The notes under the pieces: generated by a model
The model's database searches: none
The model's input: only the letters and a program-made list of their open reading frames with translations
Told to the model about the DNA's origin: nothing
Program-made: the position numbers and the translations under genes
Source: FEB-22 sp003105195
Lineage (GTDB): Bacteria > Pseudomonadota > Alphaproteobacteria > Rhizobiales > Xanthobacteraceae
DNA: 64,000 bases
NCBI GenBank assembly: GCA_027493405.1
Contig: JAOSKV010000003.1
Coordinates: forward strand, 62,001 to 126,000
Reading direction: 5' to 3'
Shown: positions 18,744 to 29,336 of the stretch, one piece after another
How positions within the stretch are numbered: position 1 is the stretch's first letter
Layout: the number at the start of each line of letters is the position of its first letter

Positions 18744-19283
18744 ATGCTGACGGCCGGCGAACTCATCTGGCTGATCGCCGCGGTCGCGCGCCGCGACGAG
18801 ACGGCGTTCGAGCGCCTCTACGCGGCCACGCGCGACCGCCTCTACGGCATCGTGCTGCGCATCCTCGGCAAGCCCGAGATCGCCGAACGCGTGCTGGTCG
18901 AAGCCTATCTGCAGATCTGGCGCAGCGCCGCCACCTTCGATCCCAAGGGCGCCACGCCGATGACCTGGATGGTGGCGATCGCGCGCGATCGCGCGCTCGA
19001 CCTCGCGCGCAGGACCCCGCAGTTCGCGCCGGATCCGTCGGGTCCGGTCGAGGTCTCGCTCGATGCGCTCGACCAGGCGGCGAGCGAGGTCACCGACGAG
19101 CTGCGGCACCTGCTGTCCTGCCTCGCCCGGCTCGACGACGCGCAGCGCCAGTTGGTTCTGCTCGCCTATTCGGGCGGCTGGAACCGCGACCAGCTCGCGG
19201 CGCGCTTCGCGCAGCCGGCCCAGGCCGTGAAGGAGTCGCTGCGGCAGACGCTCCTGCAGATGCGGGCGACGCTCGGACCATGA
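18744..19283 (+). CDS. ECF RNA polymerase sigma factor (SigK-like)
   Basis: This protein has sigma region 2 (ETAFERLYAATRDRLYGIVLRILG and YLQIWRSAATFDP, then MTWMVAIARDRALDLAR) and region 4 (RQLVLLAYSGGWNRDQLAARFAQ). About 180 residues from ATG 18744 is normal for the class; the frame is open back to 18582 but those residues look non-coding. It overlaps the following anti-sigma gene by four bases, the standard sigma/anti-sigma arrangement. The stimulus is unknown. Confidence 0.88.
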   Translation: MLTAGELIWLIAAVARRDETAFERLYAATRDRLYGIVLRILGKPEIAERVLVEAYLQIWRSAATFDPKGATPMTWMVAIARDRALDLARRTPQFAPDPSGPVEVSLDALDQAASEVTDELRHLLSCLARLDDAQRQLVLLAYSGGWNRDQLAARFAQPAQAVKESLRQTLLQMRATLGP

Positions 19284-20632
19284 TGTTCGCCGCGGCCGAG
19301 GATCGCGACGTGCTGGCCGCCGAGTATGTGCTCGGCACGCTCGACGGCGACGAGCGCGTGCAGGCGCAGGCGCTCATGATCCTCGATCCGGATTTCGCGG
19401 CGACGGTGCGGGCCTGGGAGCGGCGCTTCGGCGAGCTCCACGTCATGCTGGCACCGGTCGCGCCGCCGGCCGGAAACTTCGATCGCATCAAGGCGCGGCT
19501 CGGCGAGACCGAGAAGATCGACGAGGTGCGGCTGCCCGAGGTGGCGCTGCCGGCGGACCCGCCGCCCGAGGCCGTCGCGGCCTCCGTGTCCGGACCGGAG
19601 ATCGCGCCCGACGCCGCGCACGCGCATGCGCGCATGCGCGCCTGGCGGCGCCTCGCCCTGCTGCTCGTGCTGCTCGTCCTCGCGGGCGGATCCTTCGCGG
19701 GCCTGCGCGAGGTCAGGCCCGACCTGCTGCCGCCGGAGCTGCGTCACAAGCCCGAGGTGGTCGAGAAGGTCGTCGAGGTGCAAGTCGGCGTGCCGAAGCC
19801 CGCCGCCTATGTCGCGGTGCTGCAGAAGGAGCCCTTCGCGCCGGCGGTGCTGCTCACCTTCGACCTCGCCCGTACCACGCTGGTGGCGCGCCTGCTGGCC
19901 CCCCGCCCGGAGCCCGGCAAGAGCTACCAGCTCTGGATGATCCCGGAGGACTTCGCGGCGCCGCGCTCGCTCGGCGTGCTCGGGCCGGACGAGTATACGG
20001 TGCGCACCACGATCGCGGCCTACGACCCGGTCGTCCTCTATCGCGCGCGCTACGCCGTCTCGCTCGAGCCGGAGGGCGGCTCGCCGACCGACGTCCCGAC
20101 CGGCCCGATGCTCCACACGGGCCGCCTCCTGGCGACGACGCCCGTGGGCTTCCCGGAGGGTCGCCGTAGCCGGCCGGCAAAAAGAAGCGCGCCCGGGGGC
20201 GCGCTGATGGGAAGTCGGGAGGTCTCTTACAAATCCGCGGCGCGGGTCCGGTGGTTCGGGGGTCCGCGTCAGCGAATGGCGGCGTCGTCGCGGCGGGTGA
20301 TCGCGACGGGCTTGCCGGCCTTGATGACCGGCCCGCGGGCCTCGAGGCCGGCGGTCTGGGAATCGGAATTGGACACATGGGACGTGACGCCCACGCCCAC
20401 GACCACGATCGCGGCAATCAGGGCCACGACGACGATCTTCAGGTGGGTGGTGCGGTCGGCGGTAACCAGTGAATGGTTCATGGCACATTCCCCATCATCT
20501 CGATCATTGGTCGCAACGACGCGGGAAAAGGTTCAGGCGCGGCCACTGCTCGTGAGTGATCTACGTATCGGGATGCGGAATCGCTCCCCTTTCGGCCATC
20601 ACAACGCGGTGAGACCGTTCGCGGATCCGTGA
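19280..20632 (+). CDS. Anti-sigma factor (RskA/anti-sigma-K type), 3' end probably misread
   Basis: The N-terminal 90 residues hold the cytoplasmic anti-sigma region (LAAEYVLGTLDGDERVQAQAL). One membrane helix lies at about residues 118-137 (RLALLLVLLVLAGGSFAGL), followed by a periplasmic RskA domain (GKSYQLWMIPED, SLGVLGPDEYTV). Family similarity ends near 'TGRLLATTP' (about 20145). The open frame then runs another 480 bases, antisense through a minus-strand terminator and a small gene, with composition unlike protein. A lost stop from an indel near 20145-20170 is the likely reason, so the real gene is about 290 residues. Confidence 0.75.
   Translation: MMFAAAEDRDVLAAEYVLGTLDGDERVQAQALMILDPDFAATVRAWERRFGELHVMLAPVAPPAGNFDRIKARLGETEKIDEVRLPEVALPADPPPEAVAASVSGPEIAPDAAHAHARMRAWRRLALLLVLLVLAGGSFAGLREVRPDLLPPELRHKPEVVEKVVEVQVGVPKPAAYVAVLQKEPFAPAVLLTFDLARTTLVARLLAPRPEPGKSYQLWMIPEDFAAPRSLGVLGPDEYTVRTTIAAYDPVVLYRARYAVSLEPEGGSPTDVPTGPMLHTGRLLATTPVGFPEGRRSRPAKRSAPGGALMGSREVSYKSAARVRWFGGPRQRMAASSRRVIATGLPALMTGPRASRPAVWESELDTWDVTPTPTTTIAAIRATTTIFRWVVRSAVTSEWFMAHSPSSRSLVATTREKVQARPLLVSDLRIGMRNRSPFGHHNAVRPFADP
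20178..20205 (-). terminator. Rho-independent terminator
   Basis: A 9-bp stem AGCGCGCCC / GGGCGCGCT (20186-20205) is followed on the minus strand by TTCTTTTT. It lies 65 bp beyond the end of the small minus-strand gene at 20269-20481. Confidence 0.8.
20269..20481 (-). CDS. Small conserved membrane protein of unknown function
   Basis: 70 residues: a short N-terminal cytoplasmic part (MNHSLVTADRTTHLK), one strong membrane helix (IVVVALIAAIVVVGVGV) and a hydrophilic tail with GPVIKAGKPVAITRRD. I recall similar small proteins starting in the same way from other alphaproteobacteria, all of unknown role. A clear terminator downstream on the same strand supports a real transcript. It lies fully antisense to the extended anti-sigma frame, which argues that the extension is false. 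Confidence 0.7.
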   Translation of the reverse strand: MNHSLVTADRTTHLKIVVVALIAAIVVVGVGVTSHVSNSDSQTAGLEARGPVIKAGKPVAITRRDDAAIR

Positions 20633-20726
20633 TCGGGCCGTTTTTTTTGTGTTTCTTGGCCGTCCGCGGCCCGGGAGGCAAAAGCGGTCTGTCCCCGCCC
20701 GAACCGGCGGTAACCGGGGGTGCGGT

Positions 20727-22844
20727 TCAGATCGAACCGACGGTCTTGAGCCGGGCCCGGGCATGGATCTCCGACTGCGACAAAACGGCCGTCTGGGCGC
20801 GGAAGCGCTCGACGATGGAATGGACGAAGGGGCGGATCCCCGGGGAGGTCACGAGCACGGGGGCCTCTCCCTGGCGGGCCGCATCCTCGAAGCGCTCGCG
20901 CACCAGCGTGATGAACTCGGAGAGCCGGGAGGGCTGCATGGCGAGGCTCTTCTCCTCGCCCTGGCCGATGATCGACTCGGCGAAGGCCTGCTCCCATTTC
21001 GCCGACAGGGCGATCAAAGGCAGGTAGCCGGCGAGGGATGAGTACTGGGCGCAGATCTGGCGCGCGAGGCGCGCCCGCACGTGCTCGACCAGGTAGGTCG
21101 GGTTGCGGGTGACCGCGAGCCCCTCGGTGATGCCTTCCAGGATGGTGCCGAGATCGCGGATCGAGACGCGCTCGGCGAGCAGGAGCTGGAGCACGCGCTG
21201 GATCCCCGAGATCGTGATCTGGGCGGGCACGATCTCCTTGACGAGCTCGCCCTGCTCCTTGGGCAGCTCCTTCAGGAGCTTCTGCACCTCCGCGTAGGAG
21301 AGGAGCTCCGACATGTTGCTCTTGAGCACCTCGGTGAGATGGGTGGCGAGCACGGTGGCGGCGTCGACCACGGTGTAGCCCTTGATCGAGGCCTCCTCCT
21401 TGAGCACGGCGTCGACCCAGGTAGCGGGCAGGCCGAAGGTCGGCTCGGTGGTGTGCACGCCCGGGAGCTGCACCTGCGCGCCCATCGGGTCCATCACCAT
21501 GTACTGGCCCGGCCAGACGCGGCCCGAGCCGGCATCCACTTCCTTGAGCTTGATCAGGTAGGCATTGGCCTCGAGCTGGACGTTGTCGAGGATGCGCACC
21601 GCCGGCATGACGAAGCCCATCTCGACCGCAAGCGAGCGGCGCAGCGCCTTGATCTGCTCGGTGAGCCGGTCGGTGCCGTCCGGGCCGTTGACCAGCGGCA
21701 GGAGCGCGTAGCCGAGCTCGATCTTGAGGTCGTCGATCCTGAGCGCGGCCGAGATCGGCTCCTCGGCGGGCGGGACCGCCTCCGCCTCCATCGCGGCCTG
21801 ATGCTGCGCCGCGTCCGCGGCCACGCGGGCGTTCTTCTGGATCATGTAGGCGAGCGCGCCGGCGCCGGCGCCGAGCAGCACGAACGGCGTCATCGGCACG
21901 CCCGGCAGCAGCGCCATCACGAACATCACGGCCGAGGACATGCCGAGCGCCTTGGGATAGCCCGAGAGCTGCGCGAGCAGCGCCTTGTCGGCGGCGCCGA
22001 CGACGCCGGCCTTGGAGACGAGCAGGCCGGCGGCGGTCGAGACGATCAGCGCCGGCACCTGCGAGACGAGGCCGTCGCCGACGGTCAGCAGCGTGTAGGT
22101 GCGGCCGGCCTCGGCGAACGGCATGCCCTGCTGGGCGATGCCGATGATCATGCCGCCGATCACGTTGATGAAGGTGATGAGCAGGCCCGCGATGGCGTCG
22201 CCGCGCACGAACTTGGAGGCGCCGTCCATGGCGCCGAAGAAGGAGCTCTCGTCCTCCAGGTGCTTGCGGCGGGTGCGCGCCTCCTTCTCGTCGATCAGGC
22301 CGGCCGAGAGGTCGGCGTCGATCGCCATCTGCTTGCCCGGCATGGCGTCGAGGTTGAAGCGCGCCGCGACCTCGGCGATGCGGCCCGAGCCCTTGGTGAT
22401 CACCACGAAGTTCACGATCACCAGGATCGCGAAGACGATGATCCCGATCACGAAATTGCCGCTCATCACGAAGTGGCCGAAGGCTTCGATGACGTGGCCG
22501 GCGGCGGCGGTGCCCTCGTGGCCGTCGGCGAGGATCAGGCGCGTGGAGGCGAGGTTGAGGGCGAGCCGCATCATCGTGGCGATGAGCAGCACGGTCGGGA
22601 ACGAGGAGAACTCGAGCGGCGTGTGGATGAACAGCGCCGTCATCAGGATCAGGACCGAGAAGATGATCGAGATCGCCAGCGCGAAATCGAGCAGCATCGG
22701 CGGCAGCGGCAGGATCAGCACCACCAGGATCGCCATCACGCCGATGGCGAGACCGATGTCGCCGCGCTTGAGCACCGCGGCCATGTCGGAAAGCGCGGCG
22801 AGCCCGAAGCCGCTCTTGCCCGACCCTGCCGTGACGTCGCTCAT
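20727..22844 (-). CDS. flhA: Flagellar biosynthesis protein FlhA
   Basis: This is the large export-gate membrane protein of the flagellar type III secretion system. The first 320 residues carry about eight helices with the FHIPEP-family blocks (LPPMLLDFALAISIIFSVLI, TVLLIATMMRLALNLASTRL). The soluble C-terminal domain contains YTVVDAATVLATHLTEVLK and ends at about residue 705, the normal length. ATG 22844 (MSDVTAGSGKSGFGLAAL) is chosen; the frame is open upstream to 22895 but that sequence holds the promoter palindrome. It is transcribed alone within the window. Confidence 0.95.
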   Translation of the reverse strand: MSDVTAGSGKSGFGLAALSDMAAVLKRGDIGLAIGVMAILVVLILPLPPMLLDFALAISIIFSVLILMTALFIHTPLEFSSFPTVLLIATMMRLALNLASTRLILADGHEGTAAAGHVIEAFGHFVMSGNFVIGIIVFAILVIVNFVVITKGSGRIAEVAARFNLDAMPGKQMAIDADLSAGLIDEKEARTRRKHLEDESSFFGAMDGASKFVRGDAIAGLLITFINVIGGMIIGIAQQGMPFAEAGRTYTLLTVGDGLVSQVPALIVSTAAGLLVSKAGVVGAADKALLAQLSGYPKALGMSSAVMFVMALLPGVPMTPFVLLGAGAGALAYMIQKNARVAADAAQHQAAMEAEAVPPAEEPISAALRIDDLKIELGYALLPLVNGPDGTDRLTEQIKALRRSLAVEMGFVMPAVRILDNVQLEANAYLIKLKEVDAGSGRVWPGQYMVMDPMGAQVQLPGVHTTEPTFGLPATWVDAVLKEEASIKGYTVVDAATVLATHLTEVLKSNMSELLSYAEVQKLLKELPKEQGELVKEIVPAQITISGIQRVLQLLLAERVSIRDLGTILEGITEGLAVTRNPTYLVEHVRARLARQICAQYSSLAGYLPLIALSAKWEQAFAESIIGQGEEKSLAMQPSRLSEFITLVRERFEDAARQGEAPVLVTSPGIRPFVHSIVERFRAQTAVLSQSEIHARARLKTVGSI

Positions 22845-22887
22845 GTGCCCGAATCCGCCCGGCGCCCGGGACGGGCGCGCGGCTCCA

Positions 22888-22929
22888 CCAGGCAATTCTT
22901 GCCGGGTGCATGGTTAGCGGAGGGTTAAC
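22888..22929 (-). promoter_or_regulatory. flhA promoter: FlbD-like palindrome and CtrA box
   Basis: Reading towards flhA, a CtrA-type box (TTAG-N7-TTAAC on the plus strand, 22914-22929) precedes an imperfect 8-3-8 palindrome CCAGGCAA-TTC-TTGCCGGG (22888-22906) that ends 44 bp from the flhA start. The same two elements at the same spacing stand before fliF (32085-32136). Confidence 0.65.
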
Positions 22930-23117
22930 AGGGGTTCCGATTCACGCAGTTGAGCGAGCCGCCGGCAGGCTCGAGGGACGTGGCGAGGTCGGTTTCGGGG
23001 CCGGACGAGGCCGATCGGCCCCGCCCGGACGGTGAGCCGGCCCCGGCTCGCGGACAGGCCGGTTCAGCCGGTGCCGTCCGTCATCCTGTCCCCATGCGGA
23101 GCAGGCGGGAAAAGGCC

Positions 23118-24719
23118 TCACCTGCGCGTCGTGCGGTAGACGGCCGGCCAGTCGCTCGACGGGATGCCCTCGCATTCGGGCATCACGTGCACGGACCCGA
23201 CCCGGAACGCGCGCCCGGTCCACACCCATTCGACGAACTCACCGCAGTCGCCGGCGCCGCGGCGCGGGTTGAATGAGGCCAGCACCTGGGTCCTGGCATC
23301 GAAGCCGGCATTGTAGGCCGAGTCCTTGCGGCCCGTGAGCTCGTTGCGCGCGAGCAGGGCGGCCACGGCGGGCGGCAGCACGAAACGCGGCTTGCGCGCC
23401 GCCTCGGGGCGGGCGTCGGGAGCGATCAGGAAAGCGTTGTTGAGGCTCGAGGCGCTGCTGTAGGCGCCGCAGAAGAACCCGTAGAGCAGCAGGTCGGTGC
23501 CGAGCCGGTGGATCTCCATCAGCTCGCCGTCCTTCTGCTCCTTGCCGCAGGCCGCGTCGCCGCGCGCCAGGATGGCGGGCGGCGCCTGCTTGGGCGCCGG
23601 AGCACCGCCGGGTCGGGCCGCCGCGACGCCGGGCAGTGCGGGCGGCATCGGCATGGCGGCAACGCTCCTGCGGCCACGCTTCACGGCAGCCGTCTCGGTG
23701 CCGGCGCGGCGCTGGCGCGCGTCCATCCAGGCGAGCGCCGCCAGCGCGCCCGCGAGCGAGATGCCGTCGATCTTGCGATCCTCCCAGTCGGCCGGCTTCT
23801 CGACGTGGAACACCTCGAGGCTCGTCGCCGCGCGCAGCGCCGCGGCGAGAGCGTCGGGGGCGAGCTCGCGGGTGAGGCGGACGAAGCCGTCGCGCTCGAT
23901 CGTCTCGGCGGCGGTCGGGCCCTCGGGGAAGAGGGGGACCGCTCCGTCCGAGGCGATCGTGACGCGATAGGGCTTGTCGGTCATGATCGCGAGCGTGACG
24001 GCCGGCTCGGCGGCCGGCGTGCCGCCGCGGGCGATGCGCAGGTAGGCGTTGTAGGTGCCGCGGCGGAGCGAATAGGCGGCGCAGTCGCGGGCATTGTCGC
24101 AGGCGACCAGCCAGTCGCCGAACTTCTTGACCTGCGCGGCGGCCGGGGCGAGGCCGAGCAGCAGCGCGCCGGCCGCGAGAACGGTGCGCGCGACGTGCAT
24201 CCGGCAGCTTGCGGCGGAGGTCATCGGGCCCTCGCTCGCGGTCACCGCGCCATCATGCGCTTCGAGAAAGGCGACATAGTCGTCGTTCGGATAGCGGAAG
24301 TTCGCGATGCGCCAGGCGTCGTCCTCGCGCACGAGGTCGACGCGCACGAGGCGCGGCGCGCCGCGCACCGTGAGCGCGACCGCGACGGTGGCACGGGACG
24401 CCCCGGCCGATTCGAGCGTGACGTGCGCAAGGGTGACGGCGTGGCCGGGCAGCACTGCGGTCCCGTAGAGGGCGTGCACCTTGGGACCCGCCGGCATGCC
24501 GGGGGCGGGATGGCCGCGCGCCACCCGCCAGAGCGTGCGCAAGGGGAGCGAGAGCGGGGCGAGGAAGCTCTCCTCGCTCAGCGGGACCTTCCGGCGATCG
24601 GCCTGCAGCGAGGCCTCGTAGGCGGCGCGCACCACGGCCACCGCATCCGGCGATGCTGACGCGCCGGTGCCGGCCGCGACGGCGCCCGCGACGCCGAGCA
24701 GGAGTTCACGCCGATTCAT
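23118..24719 (-). CDS. Fused reading frame: Tat-type lipid/periplasmic protein plus DUF1176 protein
   Basis: The first 165 residues start with a twin-Arg-like signal (MNRRELLLGVAGAVAAG) and end with WRIANFRYPNDDYVAFLEAH, like DUF3828-type periplasmic proteins. From residue about 166 a second start (MTSAASCRMHVARTVLAAGALLLGL) looks like another signal peptide, preceded by GCGAGGG as a possible ribosome site. It leads into a DUF1176 domain (VKKFGDWLVACDNARDCAAYSL). So this may be two exported proteins whose intervening stop was lost by an indel or in-frame change near 24225, with the second gene at 23118-24224. Functions are unknown. Confidence 0.6.
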   Translation of the reverse strand: MNRRELLLGVAGAVAAGTGASASPDAVAVVRAAYEASLQADRRKVPLSEESFLAPLSLPLRTLWRVARGHPAPGMPAGPKVHALYGTAVLPGHAVTLAHVTLESAGASRATVAVALTVRGAPRLVRVDLVREDDAWRIANFRYPNDDYVAFLEAHDGAVTASEGPMTSAASCRMHVARTVLAAGALLLGLAPAAAQVKKFGDWLVACDNARDCAAYSLRRGTYNAYLRIARGGTPAAEPAVTLAIMTDKPYRVTIASDGAVPLFPEGPTAAETIERDGFVRLTRELAPDALAAALRAATSLEVFHVEKPADWEDRKIDGISLAGALAALAWMDARQRRAGTETAAVKRGRRSVAAMPMPPALPGVAAARPGGAPAPKQAPPAILARGDAACGKEQKDGELMEIHRLGTDLLLYGFFCGAYSSASSLNNAFLIAPDARPEAARKPRFVLPPAVAALLARNELTGRKDSAYNAGFDARTQVLASFNPRRGAGDCGEFVEWVWTGRAFRVGSVHVMPECEGIPSSDWPAVYRTTRR

Positions 24720-24853
24720 CTCGATGAGACCCGTGACACGACTCGCAGTCCCGTTCAGTCGCGGGCACGGCGCGTCCGGTTCAAGCGCGGCTTGACTCCG
24801 CGGTGCCGACTCCCGTGTTGTGGGTCGGGCGCGAACCGCCGTGGAGATCCTCG

Positions 24854-25823
<970 letters not shown>

Positions 25824-25827
<4 letters not shown>

Positions 25828-26450
25828 GCGCCGTCGAAGGGCTCGCGGCCCTGGTCGTCATGGGCGTCGCGGGCGCCGGCAAGTCGACGGTCGGCGCGGC
25901 GCTGGCGGCTCGGCTCGGCTGCGCGTTCCGCGACGCCGACAGCTTCCATCCGCCCGCCAACATCGCGAAGATGAAGAGCGGCACGCCGCTCACCGACGCC
26001 GACCGCTCGCCCTGGCTCGCGGCCATCGCGGCCTGGATCGACGCGCAGCGCGCCGCCGGCCGGCTCGGCGTGGTCACCTGCTCGGCGCTCAAGCGCCGCT
26101 ATCGCGACGTGCTGACGGGCGGGCGGACGGACGTGCGCCTCGTCTATCTCAAGGGCGAGATGGCGCTGATCGCGCGGCGGCTCGCGGCGCGGCGCGGCCA
26201 CTTCATGCCGGCCGCCCTGCTGGAGAGCCAGTTCGACGCGCTGGAGGAGCCGGGCCCCGACGAGGCGCCGATCGTCGCCGCGATCGACGCGGCGCCCGAG
26301 GCGATCGTGGATCCTCTTGAGCGGCAACTCGGCGTCATCCTGGCCGAGCGAAAGCGGGAGCCGGGATCCCTCTATTTTGTCACCGGGGATAGGAACCCGG
26401 CCGCGCTCCTTCGCTCGCTTGGCCGGGATGACGCCCAGAATAGACTTTGA
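25824..26450 (+). CDS. gntK: Gluconokinase with a repeat-derived C-terminal extension
   Basis: This kinase phosphorylates gluconate to 6-phosphogluconate, feeding the preceding dehydrogenase. Walker A is GVAGAGKSTVGAALA, and FRDADSFHPPANIAKMKSGTPLTDADRSPWL is the gluconate-binding signature. Family members have 165-180 residues; this one has 208. The extra ~35 residues (from about GVILAERKREPGS) are coded entirely within a palindromic repeat at 26331-26435, so the element appears to have removed the original stop. Activity should be unaffected. Confidence 0.9.
26331..26435. repeat. Palindromic repeat element at the 3' end of gntK
   Basis: Long imperfect inverted repeat: the left arm begins GGCGTCATCCTGGCCGAGCG and the right arm ends GGCCGGGATGACGCC, with inner complementary segments GCCGGG and CCCGGC. 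It can form a cruciform of about 105 bp, like the REP/BIME-type elements scattered in many proteobacterial genomes. Confidence 0.7.
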
Positions 26451-26473
26451 CACAGTAGGGTTAGGCTCGGACC

Positions 26474-26773
26474 TCAGAATCCCTTGACGGCCGGGGTCGT
26501 GTGCTCGACCTCGGGCGGGCGCTCGAAGCAGTGGCCGACCAGCTTGCGCCATTCGGCGAAGTCGGCGCTGCCGCGGAAGGCGACCGTGTGGTCCTCGACC
26601 GTGTCCCATTGCACATGGAGGCGATAGCGGGCGGGCTTCTCGATCGAGCGCTGCAGCTCCATGCCGCGGCAGCCCTTGGCGCGCTGGAACAGCGGCGCGG
26701 CCGCCTTCACGCCGGCCTCGAACTCCGCCTCCATCCCGGGCTTCACGTCGATCAGGGCGATCTCGGTGACCAT
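26474..26773 (-). CDS. Antibiotic biosynthesis monooxygenase (ABM) domain protein
   Basis: 99 residues with a dimeric ferredoxin-like fold predicted from MVTEIALIDVKPGMEAEFEAG, the central KGCRGMELQRSIEKPARYRLHVQWDTVEDH and FAEWRKLVGHCF. Small ABM proteins can be quinol monooxygenases or have no known activity. Isolated between gntK (convergent) and flbD, so context gives no clue. Confidence 0.75.
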   Translation of the reverse strand: MVTEIALIDVKPGMEAEFEAGVKAAAPLFQRAKGCRGMELQRSIEKPARYRLHVQWDTVEDHTVAFRGSADFAEWRKLVGHCFERPPEVEHTTPAVKGF

Positions 26774-26857
26774 GAGCTCTTGCTCCCTTGTCCAAACCGG
26801 CCCGGTTCTCGCACGGCCGGCGCGCCGGCGATAGCTCCCGGGGCCTGGCTGGCGGTC

Positions 26858-28234
<1,377 letters not shown>

Positions 28235-28296
28235 GGGTCCTGTCCTTTCCTGTTCTTACCTTCGCGGGCCCGTGGAGGGTGTCCGGAAGCGGCGCA

Positions 28297-28665
28297 TCAG
28301 CTGCGCTCCGCCTTGATGATCTCCGTCATGGTCACGCCGAGCTTGTCCTCGACCAGCACGACCTCGCCGCGCGCCACCAGACGGTTGTTCACGTAGATGT
28401 CGATCGCCTCGCCGACCTTGCGGTCGAGCTCGAGCACCGCGCCGGGGCCGAGCTTGAGCAGGCTGCCGACGTCCATGCGGGCGCGGCCGAGCACGGCGGA
28501 GACCTGCACGGGCACGTCGAACACGGCCTCGAGATCGGCGGCGTTGCGGGCGGCGCCGTCGGCCTCGCCCCCGGACGCGAGCGACAACTCGTCGCGCCGG
28601 ACCACGTCCTGCTGCGGCTCTTCCTGCAGGTCGGGGAGCGGGATCTTTCCCTCGGTGTCGCTCAT
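28297..28665 (-). CDS. fliN: Flagellar motor switch protein FliN
   Basis: 122 residues. The C-terminal 75 form the SpoA (surface presentation of antigens) domain: DVPVQVSAVLGRARMDVGSL, then GEAIDIYVNNRLVARGEVVL and VTMTEII. FliN is part of the C-ring that binds CheY-P and anchors the export ATPase complex through FliH. ATG 28665 is chosen; it is 22 bp after fliH in the operon fliF-fliG-fliH-fliN-flbD. Confidence 0.95.
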   Translation of the reverse strand: MSDTEGKIPLPDLQEEPQQDVVRRDELSLASGGEADGAARNAADLEAVFDVPVQVSAVLGRARMDVGSLLKLGPGAVLELDRKVGEAIDIYVNNRLVARGEVVLVEDKLGVTMTEIIKAERS

Positions 28666-28687
28666 CGCTCGGGACCTTTCAGACCTT

Positions 28688-29335
28688 TCAGGCTTTCGGG
28701 ACGTCGGTTCGGCTGCCGCGGCGCGCCGCCACGTAGCGGGCGACCGCCTCGGCAATGGCGGCTTCGACCGCGGCGCAGTCGCGCACCATGCCGCCGTCCG
28801 CCCACTCGATGCGGCAGTCGCCGGCCGCGATCTCGGGCGCGGCGAGCACCACCAGGCGGCCGTCGAAGCCGTGCAGGCGCGCGATCTCCTCGAGCCGCGC
28901 GCGGGCGCTCTCGTAGAGCGCATCGTTGACGCGGATCGCGACGTGCGGGGCGGCGATCAGGTGGCGGAAGCAGTCGGCGGCGAGCGCCGCGATCTCGGCG
29001 AGCGGCTCGGCGGCGACCAGCTCGGGGGCGAGCTTGCGGGCGACCGCGACCGCGACCTCCACGGCCTCGGCCTCGAGGCGGGTCTCCACCGCGAGGAGGC
29101 CGCGCGCGAGCGCCTCGATGCCGGCGGCGACGCGCTCGTAGGCGGCGGCGGCGCGCCGCTCGGCCTCGGCGATCGCCTTGGCCTCGGCGGCCGCGAAGCC
29201 GGTGCGGTGGCCGCGCGCCTCGGCCTCGGCCAGCGCCGCCTGGTGCGCCGACAGCGGGACCGTCGGCTCGGCCGGCTTGGCGGCCTCCTTGGCCGCGAAG
29301 TCGTCCTCGAACAGGAATTTCACGGGCGCCGTCAT
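28688..29335 (-). CDS. fliH: Flagellar assembly protein FliH
   Basis: 215 residues with an N-terminal MTAPVKFLFEDDFAAKEA and a long Ala/Glu-rich helical region (residues 30-90), then a C-terminal globular domain with VAVAVARKLAPELVA and CRIEWADGGMVRDCAAVEAAI, typical of the FliH/YscL family. It regulates FliI and ties it to the C-ring protein FliN. It starts one base after fliG ends, indicating tight coupling. Confidence 0.9.
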   Translation of the reverse strand: MTAPVKFLFEDDFAAKEAAKPAEPTVPLSAHQAALAEAEARGHRTGFAAAEAKAIAEAERRAAAAYERVAAGIEALARGLLAVETRLEAEAVEVAVAVARKLAPELVAAEPLAEIAALAADCFRHLIAAPHVAIRVNDALYESARARLEEIARLHGFDGRLVVLAAPEIAAGDCRIEWADGGMVRDCAAVEAAIAEAVARYVAARRGSRTDVPKA

Positions 29336-29336
29336 G

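Noticed and set aside
20630..20650. Plus-strand terminator at the T8 run
   Set aside because: No convincing stem precedes the T run.
20599..22911. 770-residue minus-strand frame over flhA
   Set aside because: Out-of-frame shadow of flhA.
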